This document shows positions 1-8,380 of a stretch of DNA of 33,822 nucleotides, one piece after another. Position 1 is the stretch's first letter; the number at the start of each line of letters is the position of its first letter. This stretch comes from an uncultured Saprospiraceae bacterium (lineage in GTDB: Bacteria; Bacteroidota; Bacteroidia; Chitinophagales; Saprospiraceae): assembly GCA_938041445.1 (NCBI GenBank), contig CALISO010000031.1:1-33822 (forward strand), given 5' to 3'. Under the pieces are notes generated by a model that saw nothing but the letters and a program-made list of their open reading frames with translations, did no database searches and was not told the origin of the DNA. Made by a program: the position numbers and the translations under genes.

Positions 1-410
1 TGAGAGATATTACCGAGGAAGGTACGTCTATAGTTTTCAAGACTCTTTAAAGTTTCAAGTTCATCTGAGGTCTCTTTTGCCCAAGAGGCAACTTGCTTGT
101 CCACTTCATTTAGTGAATTAGATTTATAGAAATCTTTATTAGAGAGTTCAGGATTATCACCCAACTTAGATTTGTTGATCACCTTGTAGATGAGCTTTAT
201 CCTACGGAATATGAATCGTTCTAAAAACTGGGTAATGATAAAATAGGATATTCCAAAGATTCCAACACCTATGCCTAATATTAATGGGAAAGATACATTG
301 ACAGAGGAACTGAAGTAGGAGAGCATACCCAATCCTATCATATACAACACAGTCAATAGTGCTGATATGCTAAGTGAAACCTCTCTTGCTCCGTACTGTG
401 AAGAATTCAT
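1..410 (-). CDS. Sensor histidine kinase, N-terminal part (runs off the left edge)
   Basis: Translating the minus strand from the ATG at 410-408 gives 136 open codons to the window edge. There are two membrane segments (about residues 13-33 and 41-62) separated by only a few residues, so there is almost no periplasmic sensor domain. A charged linker follows, ending in YRRTFLGNIS. That is the start of the HisKA H-box, and the window ends inside the codon of the phospho-accepting His137. The start codon overlaps the stop of the response regulator gene (TAATG), which implies translational coupling and a cognate pair. The arrangement is PhoR-like. The stimulus cannot be told from the sequence. 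The ATP-binding domain lies outside the window. Confidence 0.9.
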   Translation of the reverse strand, partial: MNSSQYGAREVSLSISALLTVLYMIGLGMLSYFSSSVNVSFPLILGIGVGIFGISYFIITQFLERFIFRRIKLIYKVINKSKLGDNPELSNKDFYKSNSLNEVDKQVASWAKETSDELETLKSLENYRRTFLGNIS

Positions 411-1102
411 TAGTCAATGCTAAATTTATAGCCTACTCCCTTCAGGGTATAGATATATTTACTTCCTATTTTTTCTCGGAGTTTACGGATGTGTACATCG
501 ATGGTCCGATCACCAACCACAACATCTGTTCCCCATACACGATTCAATATCTCTTGTCTTTTGAATACTCGTCCAGTATCTGAAGCAAGCAACGCAAGTA
601 GGTCAAACTCCTTTTTCGGAAGGTTGATTTCTTTACCATCTATTGTGATAGAATACTTATTAAGGTTGATTCTAAATGTATCAAAGACTAGATCGTCAAC
701 CTCTGCTTGATTTGCAGATTTAGGATGTCTTCTTAGTATAGATTTGATCTTGCTCTTGAGAACATTTGGCTTGATCGGCTTAGTGATGTAATCGTCACCA
801 CCAGCATCTAAGGCAGCTACTTGGGTAAATGATTCTGATCTAGCTGTCAGAAAGGCAATCAGTATATCAGAGTTACTACTAGATGCTCTGATGGTCTGGC
901 ATACTTCAATACCATCTACGGATGGCATCATAATATCCAGAATGATCAAATCAGGATTGAACTCTTTGTATTGGTCTAATGCATCCTGGCCGCTTTGACA
1001 TGTACCGACAACATAACCCTCAGATTTAAGATTGTAACTGAGTAACTCTACGATATCTTCTTCGTCGTCAACGATAAGAATCCTGAAATCTTTATTATTC
1101 AT
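410..1102 (-). CDS. OmpR/PhoB-family response regulator
   Basis: This 230-residue protein has the full two-domain architecture. The receiver domain (about 6-120) carries the acidic pair Asp12/Asp13, phospho-acceptor Asp56 in LIILDIMMP, Thr86 and Lys108. The winged-helix DNA-binding domain (about 133-228) has LPKKEFDLLALL, the recognition-helix region DRTIDVHIRKLREKIG and the terminal wing YTLKGVGYKF. Phosphorylation by the overlapping downstream kinase gene should control DNA binding. The receiver and effector resemble PhoB, but no pho genes lie nearby, so the regulon is unknown. A perfect AT-rich palindrome at 1143-1159, just upstream of the start, is a possible autoregulatory site. Confidence 0.95.
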   Translation of the reverse strand: MNNKDFRILIVDDEEDIVELLSYNLKSEGYVVGTCQSGQDALDQYKEFNPDLIILDIMMPSVDGIEVCQTIRASSSNSDILIAFLTARSESFTQVAALDAGGDDYITKPIKPNVLKSKIKSILRRHPKSANQAEVDDLVFDTFRINLNKYSITIDGKEINLPKKEFDLLALLASDTGRVFKRQEILNRVWGTDVVVGDRTIDVHIRKLREKIGSKYIYTLKGVGYKFSID

Positions 1103-1142
1103 AGGTCAAAGATTTGTCTTAATTCGAATCTCCGTTATTCTT

Positions 1143-1159
1143 ACATATTATTAATATGT
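1143..1159. promoter_or_regulatory. AT-rich perfect palindrome upstream of the response regulator
   Basis: Eight-base arms ACATATTA and TAATATGT flank a single central T. It sits between the end of the M4 peptidase gene and the start of the response regulator, 41 bases from the regulator's ATG. No T-run follows it on the minus strand, so it is not a standard terminator. It could be an operator. Function is inferred from position only. Confidence 0.3.
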
Positions 1160-1170
1160 TAAGTTCGACT

Positions 1171-4100
1171 TTACTCTATTTTGATAATTTTAGTTGCGCC
1201 TACCGGTCTGTCCTTATCAAAGCCAGTGAGAATGTAAACTCCGTTAGGAATAGTAGAGATATCAATTGACTTGAATGGTACATAATCAGCTGCTTGAACA
1301 ATTATGCCATTCATATTGGCAATTTGATAAGAATCAATGACATTGACATCTAAAATTTGTAATTGATGTCTAGCTGGATTTGGTGATACATTAAGTACAA
1401 TATCAGATTGTTCTTCTTCTGTGCTAACGACGCTTTCTTCAACTAAGCGAAGATTATCAAACAAGAGATAATCTGAGTCTTCCAAGTTTGGTAATTCAAA
1501 CGTTGCTTGACCAGCAAGGACAAATGCTGTAATGGCAAATTCATCATTGAAATCTACAGGGAGAGGAATGACTTGCTTTTCCCAGACGTCATCTTGAGTA
1601 GTTGTTATAATATATGGCTCATCACCCGGTATCTCTATATAGACCATCGTATGGAAGGGGACATCCGCATTAGCATCGTACAATCTAGTCTTTGATAGTA
1701 GATCAAATCTAAATTCTGGACTTTCCATTCCAGTCGCATCTAAACAATAGTTTATCATCTTTTTCTGATAGTTTCCATCATAAAAATCAGCGATGTCAGG
1801 ACAGTTTATAAATGACGTGGAGCTCGCTCTTCCTGCTATAGCAAGTACATTGTTACCATTGTAATTAATAATAGAATCTGTAGATGCCCAAATAGAACCG
1901 GTGATGAAGAAATCTGGAATTGTATTGTTCTCCATATCGTCAAGATATCCATCTGAGACAGTATTTGGAGCAGTTAAGTCTGGTAATTCAATAAAGTTGT
2001 CATCAAGATTAGTCTCTCCATTTACCCTTGCTATGACGCTGGATGCATCACTAAAGTCGATTTCATCAGGTAATATCCAATAGCTGAATGTAGACGATCT
2101 GCCTGGTGCAAAGTCAAACCAAATGGGCTGTGTAATATTGACAATTCCATTACTTGTCTGGAAAGCCAGATTCAACGTGTCATTATCTGGGATCATTTCA
2201 CATCCATTATTCAATAGTGCTATTCTGATGCCTTCAACGCTTGTTGCATCACATTCGTCGTCGTATCTCCATTCAATGTCTTCAACCACTATATCTCTTC
2301 CTTCATTAGTAGAGATATAGACACTGCCATCAGCATCGTTATTAAGTAGATGATCTTCATCAACTGCTAAATAGACATCGTAATCAGTATTGTCATCAAG
2401 TATCAAGCTGATATCTAATTGTGTAGATACTATCATCGAATCTCCAGGTAAGAATGGCAAGTCTAGTTGTGCAGTAGTTTCATAGTTAGGTGATCCTTCT
2501 GGACGCCAAGCTAGGGTTACTTGATCAGTATTGTATGGAAGTCTTCCAACGTTTCTGATAATCAGGTCAAGTGTTGGTTGTTCACCAGGGCAGAGATTGA
2601 TGTCTTCCTCTATCATTTCAATAGAGAGGTCATAGTTGTCGATACCTTCATATAGACCAACTGTGAGCCAAGCCTCTTTTACTTGATTATATTCAAAGCT
2701 GTTTTCTCCCCAAAACTCTGAAGCCACTTCTAAAGTTGCATACATTGCATCAAAGTAGGTACTATTTTCAGTAAGGTAGCCAACTTGCATACCATACACA
2801 ACGTCAAGAGCATTTTGTATGCCTATAGATTGGACGTTATAATCATAATCTATTTCATTGGTTCCAGACTCACCTTCTACTAGGAGATAAAACCAATAAT
2901 TGAGGACACCACTATTAGAGTGGACACCGCCATTGTCTCCAGTACTCGTATGCCAGAAATCTCCAGCATAAAACTTTGGGTCAAACCTTTCCGTAGGATC
3001 ACTCATCGACCTAAATGGAGTAACATCATCATTGGTTCTGAATCTACTACCGATAAACCAATCAAAATTGTCGAAGTCAAAGTAGTATTCAAGTCCTTTA
3101 CCTATGATATCACTAATAGACTCATTGAGTGCTCCTGATTGATTTCTATAAATGAGACCAGAAGAAAACTCTGTGAAGCCGTGAGCAAATTCGTGTCCTA
3201 CTACATCTAAAGTTGTAAGCGGGTCATAGTTGACACAGTCTCCATTGCCATAGTGAGTTGCAGTTCCATTCCAATATGCATTGACATAAAATTTACCAAC
3301 TACATTATTGATACAGATGAGTTCACCACCAAATCCATCGACTCCCTTCCATCCGAATAAATCATCCATCCAGTCATAGTATCGAGAAGCACAATAATGT
3401 GCATCCGTGTTGACTTCATTTTCCCAGGTTCCATCCCAAGTCCACTCTGTACTATCATTAGTGAAGTCACCATATCCATATTCAGTGGAGAATTGTCTAT
3501 CCTGACCATTGACTGTGATGACTCCAGCACCTCTAGTCGTATCTCTTAAGATATAAATGCCATCATCTGTTTCTTGAGTGATGATATCTTGCTGTCCATA
3601 GTATTTGGTATTTGCGACAGCAGGCGTAGACTGATGTAGAATTTTAGTTTCTCGATATATAATCTTGCCTGTGCTGGCATTGACATAGATATGCTCTTTA
3701 ATAGGTTCAGCTGGATTGTGATTCTCTATCTCTACTGCATAGGCAACCTGGTATTCTCCATTATGCTCTGGATAATCCCTTGTCATAATAATCGTATCAA
3801 TAATCTCACTAGTGACCTCTTCCTTAAAACTTTCTTCTAGTCGTTGTATACGATCTGAGATATCTACATTTCTAGCTTGAGAGATATTGATATTTTCACC
3901 TATCATACCGCTCCCTTTGAGTAGTTCTCCGTTCTTAGTGTGTAGGGTGTAGACAGCACCCTTGACTTTGATGTCATTGTGATATTGTTGATACTTTGTT
4001 CTTGTCCAACCATACTTGTCAGTAAATGACCTAAGGACTTTCATCTCGTCATTTGCCGTCAATCCCAGTTCATCAAGATGTTGGTTGAAGAATATTGCAG

Positions 4101-4200
4101 GAGTAGATGTCTTGGGATCAATCGTTCGATACTGTCCGGAAAGTGAAGTAGACGTAAAGAACAATAGTAGTGCAGCTATAACGTGGTTCATCCTCAGCAT
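1171..4200 (-). CDS. Secreted M4 (thermolysin-like) metallopeptidase with T9SS sorting domain
   Basis: This 1009-residue protein begins with a signal peptide (about 1-22, ending SLSGQ). An FTP/PepSY-type propeptide region follows, to about residue 190. The M4 catalytic domain runs from about 195 to 535. It carries the zinc motif HEFAH (336-340), the third ligand Glu360 in NESISD, and the catalytic His427 in GGVHSNSGVLN. After it come CARDB-like beta domains, a jelly-roll-like segment and a C-terminal type A sorting domain (about 935-1009, with SPNPARHQ and PNGVYIL). It should be exported by Sec, moved across the outer membrane by T9SS, processed, and act outside the cell on proteins or peptides. 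It lies upstream of the two-component genes on the same strand, 68 bases away, but co-transcription is uncertain. Confidence 0.95.
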   Translation of the reverse strand: MLRMNHVIAALLLFFTSTSLSGQYRTIDPKTSTPAIFFNQHLDELGLTANDEMKVLRSFTDKYGWTRTKYQQYHNDIKVKGAVYTLHTKNGELLKGSGMIGENINISQARNVDISDRIQRLEESFKEEVTSEIIDTIIMTRDYPEHNGEYQVAYAVEIENHNPAEPIKEHIYVNASTGKIIYRETKILHQSTPAVANTKYYGQQDIITQETDDGIYILRDTTRGAGVITVNGQDRQFSTEYGYGDFTNDSTEWTWDGTWENEVNTDAHYCASRYYDWMDDLFGWKGVDGFGGELICINNVVGKFYVNAYWNGTATHYGNGDCVNYDPLTTLDVVGHEFAHGFTEFSSGLIYRNQSGALNESISDIIGKGLEYYFDFDNFDWFIGSRFRTNDDVTPFRSMSDPTERFDPKFYAGDFWHTSTGDNGGVHSNSGVLNYWFYLLVEGESGTNEIDYDYNVQSIGIQNALDVVYGMQVGYLTENSTYFDAMYATLEVASEFWGENSFEYNQVKEAWLTVGLYEGIDNYDLSIEMIEEDINLCPGEQPTLDLIIRNVGRLPYNTDQVTLAWRPEGSPNYETTAQLDLPFLPGDSMIVSTQLDISLILDDNTDYDVYLAVDEDHLLNNDADGSVYISTNEGRDIVVEDIEWRYDDECDATSVEGIRIALLNNGCEMIPDNDTLNLAFQTSNGIVNITQPIWFDFAPGRSSTFSYWILPDEIDFSDASSVIARVNGETNLDDNFIELPDLTAPNTVSDGYLDDMENNTIPDFFITGSIWASTDSIINYNGNNVLAIAGRASSTSFINCPDIADFYDGNYQKKMINYCLDATGMESPEFRFDLLSKTRLYDANADVPFHTMVYIEIPGDEPYIITTTQDDVWEKQVIPLPVDFNDEFAITAFVLAGQATFELPNLEDSDYLLFDNLRLVEESVVSTEEEQSDIVLNVSPNPARHQLQILDVNVIDSYQIANMNGIIVQAADYVPFKSIDISTIPNGVYILTGFDKDRPVGATKIIKIE

Positions 4201-4247
4201 TGTTTGTCATTCTTTGGTTAGGAAAATACAATAAATGTAATATACAG

Positions 4248-4271
4248 AATTCAATCATATCATATTGAATT
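4248..4271. repeat. Perfect inverted repeat in the M4 peptidase upstream region
   Basis: Arms AATTCAAT (4248-4255) and ATTGAATT (4264-4271) are exact reverse complements around an 8-base spacer. It lies about 50 bases upstream of the peptidase start codon, where an operator or a 5' UTR hairpin could act. No family of regulator is recognised. Confidence 0.35.
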
Positions 4272-4457
4272 AGAGGCTGTAAAATGATGTGTTTTGCTGA
4301 TTTGTCCACTAAATTAATCTATTGTGTTTACCTAATATTGGGATTGTTAGGGTGATAACTGTGAATGCGCAATATGTGTGTAATTCTTTGGTGAATCATT
4401 GTGGTTTTTATACAAGATCTACAGCTAAAATGATTACTTAACATTTCTTAAACTTAA

Positions 4458-4472
4458 TTGGACTTAGTCTAA
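4458..4472. promoter_or_regulatory. Possible metal-responsive operator (DtxR/IdeR-like near-palindrome)
   Basis: TTGGACTTAGTCTAA is a 15-base palindrome with 7-base arms and one mismatch. Its outer TT-G/CTAA shape recalls sites of DtxR-family metal regulators; this resemblance is by eye. It lies about 20 bases upstream of the candidate -7 element, where a repressor would block the -33 region. It precedes a locus that looks iron-related, which fits but does not prove the idea. Confidence 0.35.
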
Positions 4473-4492
4473 ATAAATACAATTCTCTACCG

Positions 4493-4500
4493 TACATTTG
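4493..4500 (+). promoter_or_regulatory. Candidate Bacteroidota -7 promoter element
   Basis: TACATTTG matches the Bacteroidota -7 consensus TAnnTTTG exactly and lies 43 bases before the DUF4856 start codon. No clear TTG -33 element is present at the usual spacing, so the call is tentative. A promoter that needs help or is regulated would look like this. Confidence 0.35.
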
Positions 4501-4543
4501 CCGTAGAAACGGATATCAAACACCCTATTTTATAATTTATTCA

Positions 4544-5839
4544 ATGACATATTCCCACTTTCGATATTTTACAGTCGCTTTATTAGCACTTACTTTCACT
4601 ATGACAAGTTGTGATGATGATACTAATGTAGATTCAGATATTGCTGGATTTCTAGAAAGTAATCTCGCTGATATTGACCTTGGGAATATTGATGTGCCGA
4701 TGAATTATGACCTTTCAGGCGATCTAGGGCCTGGTAGTTATTCTGGACAGATTAGAAGACTAGCACAGCTTGCAGAAATCGTTGACTCTTCAAGGAATGA
4801 ACCCATCTATTGGGATATTGCTCAGGCAATGGAGCTAGGTGGTACGATGGAAGGTGGTTTTCAAAGTGCTGAAGCACAAAATACTGCAAATAGCAGCTCA
4901 GACTTACGGTCGAAAATTGATGAGCTGAATTTTGATAATGGCAATACATCTGTAGCAGATGATTTTGCTAGTCTCGCGACCAACCTTGTACAATCTAGTC
5001 AAGATAACTACACAGCAACTGCAAGTAATGGTATAGCTGGAATGATCACAACAGGGACAAGCAGAAGACACGTTGATGCAAATGGCCTAGAGTTTATTCA
5101 GATACTAGAGAAAGGATTGTATGGAGCCATATTTTATGATCAAATGGTAGACGACTATCTAAGACCTGGACAGGCTGGGGCAGAGAATAGTGCAGGTAAT
5201 AACCAATCTGCTGTGTCAAATTACGATTCTAATGGTACTGACCGACAACACAGATGGGATGAAGCATTTGGATATTTTGGGGCTAACCCCAATACTTATC
5301 CCAATCCTAACAATACCTCTAATGGTGATAGTCAATTTATAGCGAACTATACGTTTGACTTCAGTGATGAGACTGAATCAGCATTTGGCATCAGCCTCGC
5401 AGAAGGTGCTATGGATGCATTCATTACAGGTAGAGCAATATTGAAAGCAGGAGAAGGATTTGGACCTAGTGATGAGTCAACTAATGAAGAAGCTTATGAG
5501 GCTGCTAGACAAGACGTGAAGCTTTATGTTGAAGCTGGTATAGCTGCTGCTGGTTACCATTATCTGAATGCTGCAATCAATGATATTACTGTCGAAGACC
5601 GACTGCACCATATCTCAGAAGCTTTAGCATTCATCTATTCACTATCATTCAATAGTACAGGACAAATCTCCTCATCTGAAGTGCATAATGCCTTGATTGC
5701 TCTAGGATGGTCTAGTACTGATGCGTCATTGAATGGCATCTATGCGATAAACTTATGGGAAGTTACTGATGCCCAACTACAAGAAGCTATATCAAGATTA
5801 GACATAGGATTTCCTGGATTTAGTACTGCAGGATTCTAA
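4544..5839 (+). CDS. DUF4856-domain lipoprotein of the uptake locus
   Basis: This 431-residue protein has a lipoprotein signal (TMTSC, lipid-accepting Cys23) followed by an acidic DDD stretch, so it is probably a surface or periplasm-facing lipoprotein. The rest fits the DUF4856 family: EKGLYGAIFYDQ (189-200) and HRWDEAFGYFG (236-246) are the characteristic blocks. The protein is largely helical. The biochemical role of DUF4856 is not established. In Bacteroidota, members of this family are commonly found beside imelysin-like proteins and TonB-dependent receptors, as here, which suggests binding of a metal or its carrier at the outer membrane. It is the first gene of the locus, 19 bases before the imelysin gene. 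Confidence 0.85.
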   Translation: MTYSHFRYFTVALLALTFTMTSCDDDTNVDSDIAGFLESNLADIDLGNIDVPMNYDLSGDLGPGSYSGQIRRLAQLAEIVDSSRNEPIYWDIAQAMELGGTMEGGFQSAEAQNTANSSSDLRSKIDELNFDNGNTSVADDFASLATNLVQSSQDNYTATASNGIAGMITTGTSRRHVDANGLEFIQILEKGLYGAIFYDQMVDDYLRPGQAGAENSAGNNQSAVSNYDSNGTDRQHRWDEAFGYFGANPNTYPNPNNTSNGDSQFIANYTFDFSDETESAFGISLAEGAMDAFITGRAILKAGEGFGPSDESTNEEAYEAARQDVKLYVEAGIAAAGYHYLNAAINDITVEDRLHHISEALAFIYSLSFNSTGQISSSEVHNALIALGWSSTDASLNGIYAINLWEVTDAQLQEAISRLDIGFPGFSTAGF

Positions 5840-5858
5840 GACCCAAATTTAAAGAAGT

Positions 5859-6959
5859 ATGAAACCAATTATAAACATTGTTTGCTGTATTGGATTGATC
5901 ATCGCCAGCCACTTGCTTATCATAGGATGTGTCGATCCCAATGATGACAATGGCAGCAACTCTTCTTCTGAAGATTTTGTGGAGCTACTTGATAATCAAG
6001 CTGATATTGTAATCAATGCTATGCTTCGTTACCAAAGCGCAATGAATAACCTTGTTGCAGCAATCGAATCGATAGATGAAGATGTTCTTCCTGCTGACGT
6101 TACAGTCTTTGAGCAAGCTTATAGTCAAGCTTACTTGACTTATCAAGCGGCTGCTGTTCACAATTATTTTGCAACAGCTAATTCTGGATTAGTCGAGTCT
6201 ACCAATCTTTATCCAATAGATGTTGATCTTCTTGAAGAGCTGATAGCAAACGAGTCTTACAACTTCAGCAATATGGCTCAACAACGTGCAAATGGTTTTC
6301 CTGCATTAGACTATATGATCTACAATGAGGGTGGACTGAGATTTTACTTATTGACTACTCCTAAGAGTCTGGAGTTCCTCAATGAACTTGTCCATAGCAT
6401 GAGTAAAAGAGCGGATGCCTTAGTAGAGGATTGGACAGGTGCACTACGTGAAGACTTTATCAATAATGGTGGAACAGCCTTGGGAAGCTCGATTAGTGAA
6501 CAATTGAATAAATCACTGATATACTTAGAAGATCATGTAAGAGAAAATAAGGTGGGTATTCCTATTGGTTTATTGGGACCTAATGACAGCCCTATACCTG
6601 CAGATAGTACAAAGATCGAGGCGTATTATCAATCTGTTCACGATGGTAATAGTGAGTTTGCACTACAACTATTAAGTACAAGTATTAATGAAATGCAGAC
6701 TATTTATCTTGGATTTGGAATTGATGTCACACAAAGGCAAGGGTATGATGACTTGTTGCTGGCTAGAGATCAATCAGGAATACATGAAGATATAGTTGCT
6801 CAGTTTTCAGCGATTAATTTAGCCATCATAGGTAGAGAAAATATCTCAGGTGATGACGAATTGTATCAAGCCATACAAGGTTTAATCACTTTATATAAAT
6901 CTGATTTATTCCCGGTGCTCAATGTACAAGATGCAGATGGGGCAACAGATGGAGATTGA
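5859..6959 (+). CDS. Imelysin-like (EfeO/IrpA-type) lipoprotein
   Basis: This 366-residue protein has a lipobox IIGC with Cys24. A helical imelysin-type fold runs from about 40 to 350. Imelysin-family proteins (IrpA, EfeO M75 domain, ICMP) are linked to iron uptake and lack peptidase activity. The family's GxHxxE signature maps to GFPALDYMIY (146-155), where the usual His is Pro148 and the usual Glu is Asp151. Any metal binding through that motif would have to differ. It follows the DUF4856 gene by 19 bases in an evident operon. An intrinsic terminator lies just after it. Confidence 0.88.
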   Translation: MKPIINIVCCIGLIIASHLLIIGCVDPNDDNGSNSSSEDFVELLDNQADIVINAMLRYQSAMNNLVAAIESIDEDVLPADVTVFEQAYSQAYLTYQAAAVHNYFATANSGLVESTNLYPIDVDLLEELIANESYNFSNMAQQRANGFPALDYMIYNEGGLRFYLLTTPKSLEFLNELVHSMSKRADALVEDWTGALREDFINNGGTALGSSISEQLNKSLIYLEDHVRENKVGIPIGLLGPNDSPIPADSTKIEAYYQSVHDGNSEFALQLLSTSINEMQTIYLGFGIDVTQRQGYDDLLLARDQSGIHEDIVAQFSAINLAIIGRENISGDDELYQAIQGLITLYKSDLFPVLNVQDADGATDGD

Positions 6960-6991
6960 GCAATTGAATTAATACCAACGAAAACTTAAGT

Positions 6992-7026
6992 AGATAGGCA
7001 CTGTATTGAGCGGTGCCTATCTTTTG
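6992..7026 (+). terminator. Intrinsic terminator between imelysin and HTTM genes
   Basis: A perfect 10-base stem, AGATAGGCAC (6992-7001) with GTGCCTATCT (7013-7022), closes an 11-base loop and is followed by a short T-run (TTTT including the last paired base). It ends only about 14 bases before the HTTM start codon. It should end or attenuate transcripts of the first two genes. Confidence 0.75.
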
Positions 7027-7039
7027 TGTTTAACAAAGA

Positions 7040-8380
7040 ATGACAATAACCTATCAACAGATACAAGACCACTTATTCAAGCGAGTATCAATTGCTCCGC
7101 TTGTAGGCTTCAGGATTGTCTTTGGTTTGGTATTATTATACTCTACATTGAGAACTTGGGATAAAGGATGGATTAAAGAATTTTACATTGATCCGGTATA
7201 TCACTTTAGCTTTATCAGAGGGTTAGAACCTCTGTCTGGAAATGGTATGTACATTGTCTTTGCCTTGTTGATGTTGACAGCTATTGGGATTACGATTGGT
7301 CTGCTTTATAGAGTCTGTACAGGACTTCATTTATTGTTATTTACCTATGTGGAATTACTAGATAAGACTTTATATCTCAATCACTATTACTTAGTCACTT
7401 TGCTGTTGTTTTGGATGTTGTGGGTACCTGCACATCATTGGTTTTCGATTGACAGTATGCTGTTTACTCAGATAAGATCCACAGTTTGCTCTTGGTGGCA
7501 CATTGGTGTTTTTAAGTTACAGTTATCGATTGTCTACTTTTTCGCTGGTCTTGCGAAGGTGAATGGAGATTGGTTGTTGAGAGCCCAGCCTCTGGCAACT
7601 TGGCTACCTGGATTATATGAATTACCGATTATCGGTTCTTGGTTGCATCTTAAGAGTGTTGCATTTCTCTTTAGTTGGGCTGGATGTTTATATGATTTAA
7701 CGATTTGGATATTCCTGTGGATAAAGAAAACTAGACCCATTGCTTATGTATTTGTAATAGGCTTTCACGTGATGACGGCAATCTTGTTTCCAAGGATTGG
7801 GATGTTTCCATACATTATGATTTCATCTGCGATTATCTTTTTCTCAGCAGATTGGCATCAAAAAGTATTCAATCTGTTAGGAGCAAAATTCCCATCAGAC
7901 AACTTAGATAAAACAATAAATCCGAGAAGAAGGAAGCTGATTACGTGGTTTATTCTTTGCTATTTGGCATTTCAAATTTACCTGCCATTGCGTTATATCC
8001 AATATCCTGGTAATCTTTTCTGGAATGAAAGAGGTTATCGTTTTAGCTGGAGAGTGATGTTGATGGAGAAGAATGGTCAGACGGAATTTATTGTCAATGA
8101 CCCCAAGACCAATGTTAGAGCAGAAGTTGATCAAGATCGTTATCTCACGCCATTTCAAAAAGCACAGATGAGGTCACAACCCGATATGATCTTGCAATTT
8201 GCACGACACATAGGTGATAACTTTACATTGATGAATGGATATGCTCCTGAAGTCTATGTGAAGAGTAGACTATCTCTCAATGCAAGACGCAGTCAAGTAT
8301 TCACAGATGAGACTGTTGATGTCTATTCTCTCAAGAATCCAATGCACAGTAATTGGATACAACCATTGACTGCAGAATGA
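7040..8380 (+). CDS. HTTM / vitamin K-dependent gamma-carboxylase-like membrane protein
   Basis: This 446-residue polytopic membrane protein has about six hydrophobic segments in residues 20-275, then a further segment (about 290-312) and a soluble C-terminal domain. Several blocks match the human gamma-glutamyl carboxylase core: LLDKTLYLNHYYL (106-118), YFFAGLAKVNGDW (166-178) and GFHVMTAILFPRIGMFPYIM (241-260). From memory of the human enzyme, His115 aligns with His160 and Lys173 with the catalytic base Lys218. HTTM proteins are widespread in bacteria and their substrates are mostly unknown. The stop codon overlaps the start of the TonB receptor (ATGA), so the two are translationally coupled. 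Whether it carboxylates anything is inference. Confidence 0.88.
   Translation: MTITYQQIQDHLFKRVSIAPLVGFRIVFGLVLLYSTLRTWDKGWIKEFYIDPVYHFSFIRGLEPLSGNGMYIVFALLMLTAIGITIGLLYRVCTGLHLLLFTYVELLDKTLYLNHYYLVTLLLFWMLWVPAHHWFSIDSMLFTQIRSTVCSWWHIGVFKLQLSIVYFFAGLAKVNGDWLLRAQPLATWLPGLYELPIIGSWLHLKSVAFLFSWAGCLYDLTIWIFLWIKKTRPIAYVFVIGFHVMTAILFPRIGMFPYIMISSAIIFFSADWHQKVFNLLGAKFPSDNLDKTINPRRRKLITWFILCYLAFQIYLPLRYIQYPGNLFWNERGYRFSWRVMLMEKNGQTEFIVNDPKTNVRAEVDQDRYLTPFQKAQMRSQPDMILQFARHIGDNFTLMNGYAPEVYVKSRLSLNARRSQVFTDETVDVYSLKNPMHSNWIQPLTAE

Larger units (their letters stand above)
4201..4543. other. Divergent intergenic region between M4 peptidase and DUF4856 gene
   Basis: No convincing gene is seen in these 343 bases. 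The region must hold the promoters of both flanking genes. It contains a perfect 8-base inverted repeat with an 8-base spacer (4248-4271, AATTCAAT/ATTGAATT) near the peptidase start. It also has a near-palindrome at 4458-4472 and a Bacteroidota-type -7 element (TACATTTG) at 4493-4500 in front of the uptake locus. Confidence 0.6.

Noticed and set aside
4118-4309. Minus-strand 63-codon frame over the M4 peptidase start and its upstream region
   Set aside because: It largely overlaps the signal-peptide region of the peptidase in another frame and shows no protein-like pattern.
8353-8376. Upstream TTG start for the TonB receptor
   Set aside because: It would add eight residues that spoil the signal peptide. 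The ATG at 8377 overlaps the previous stop as ATGA and gives a normal signal sequence.
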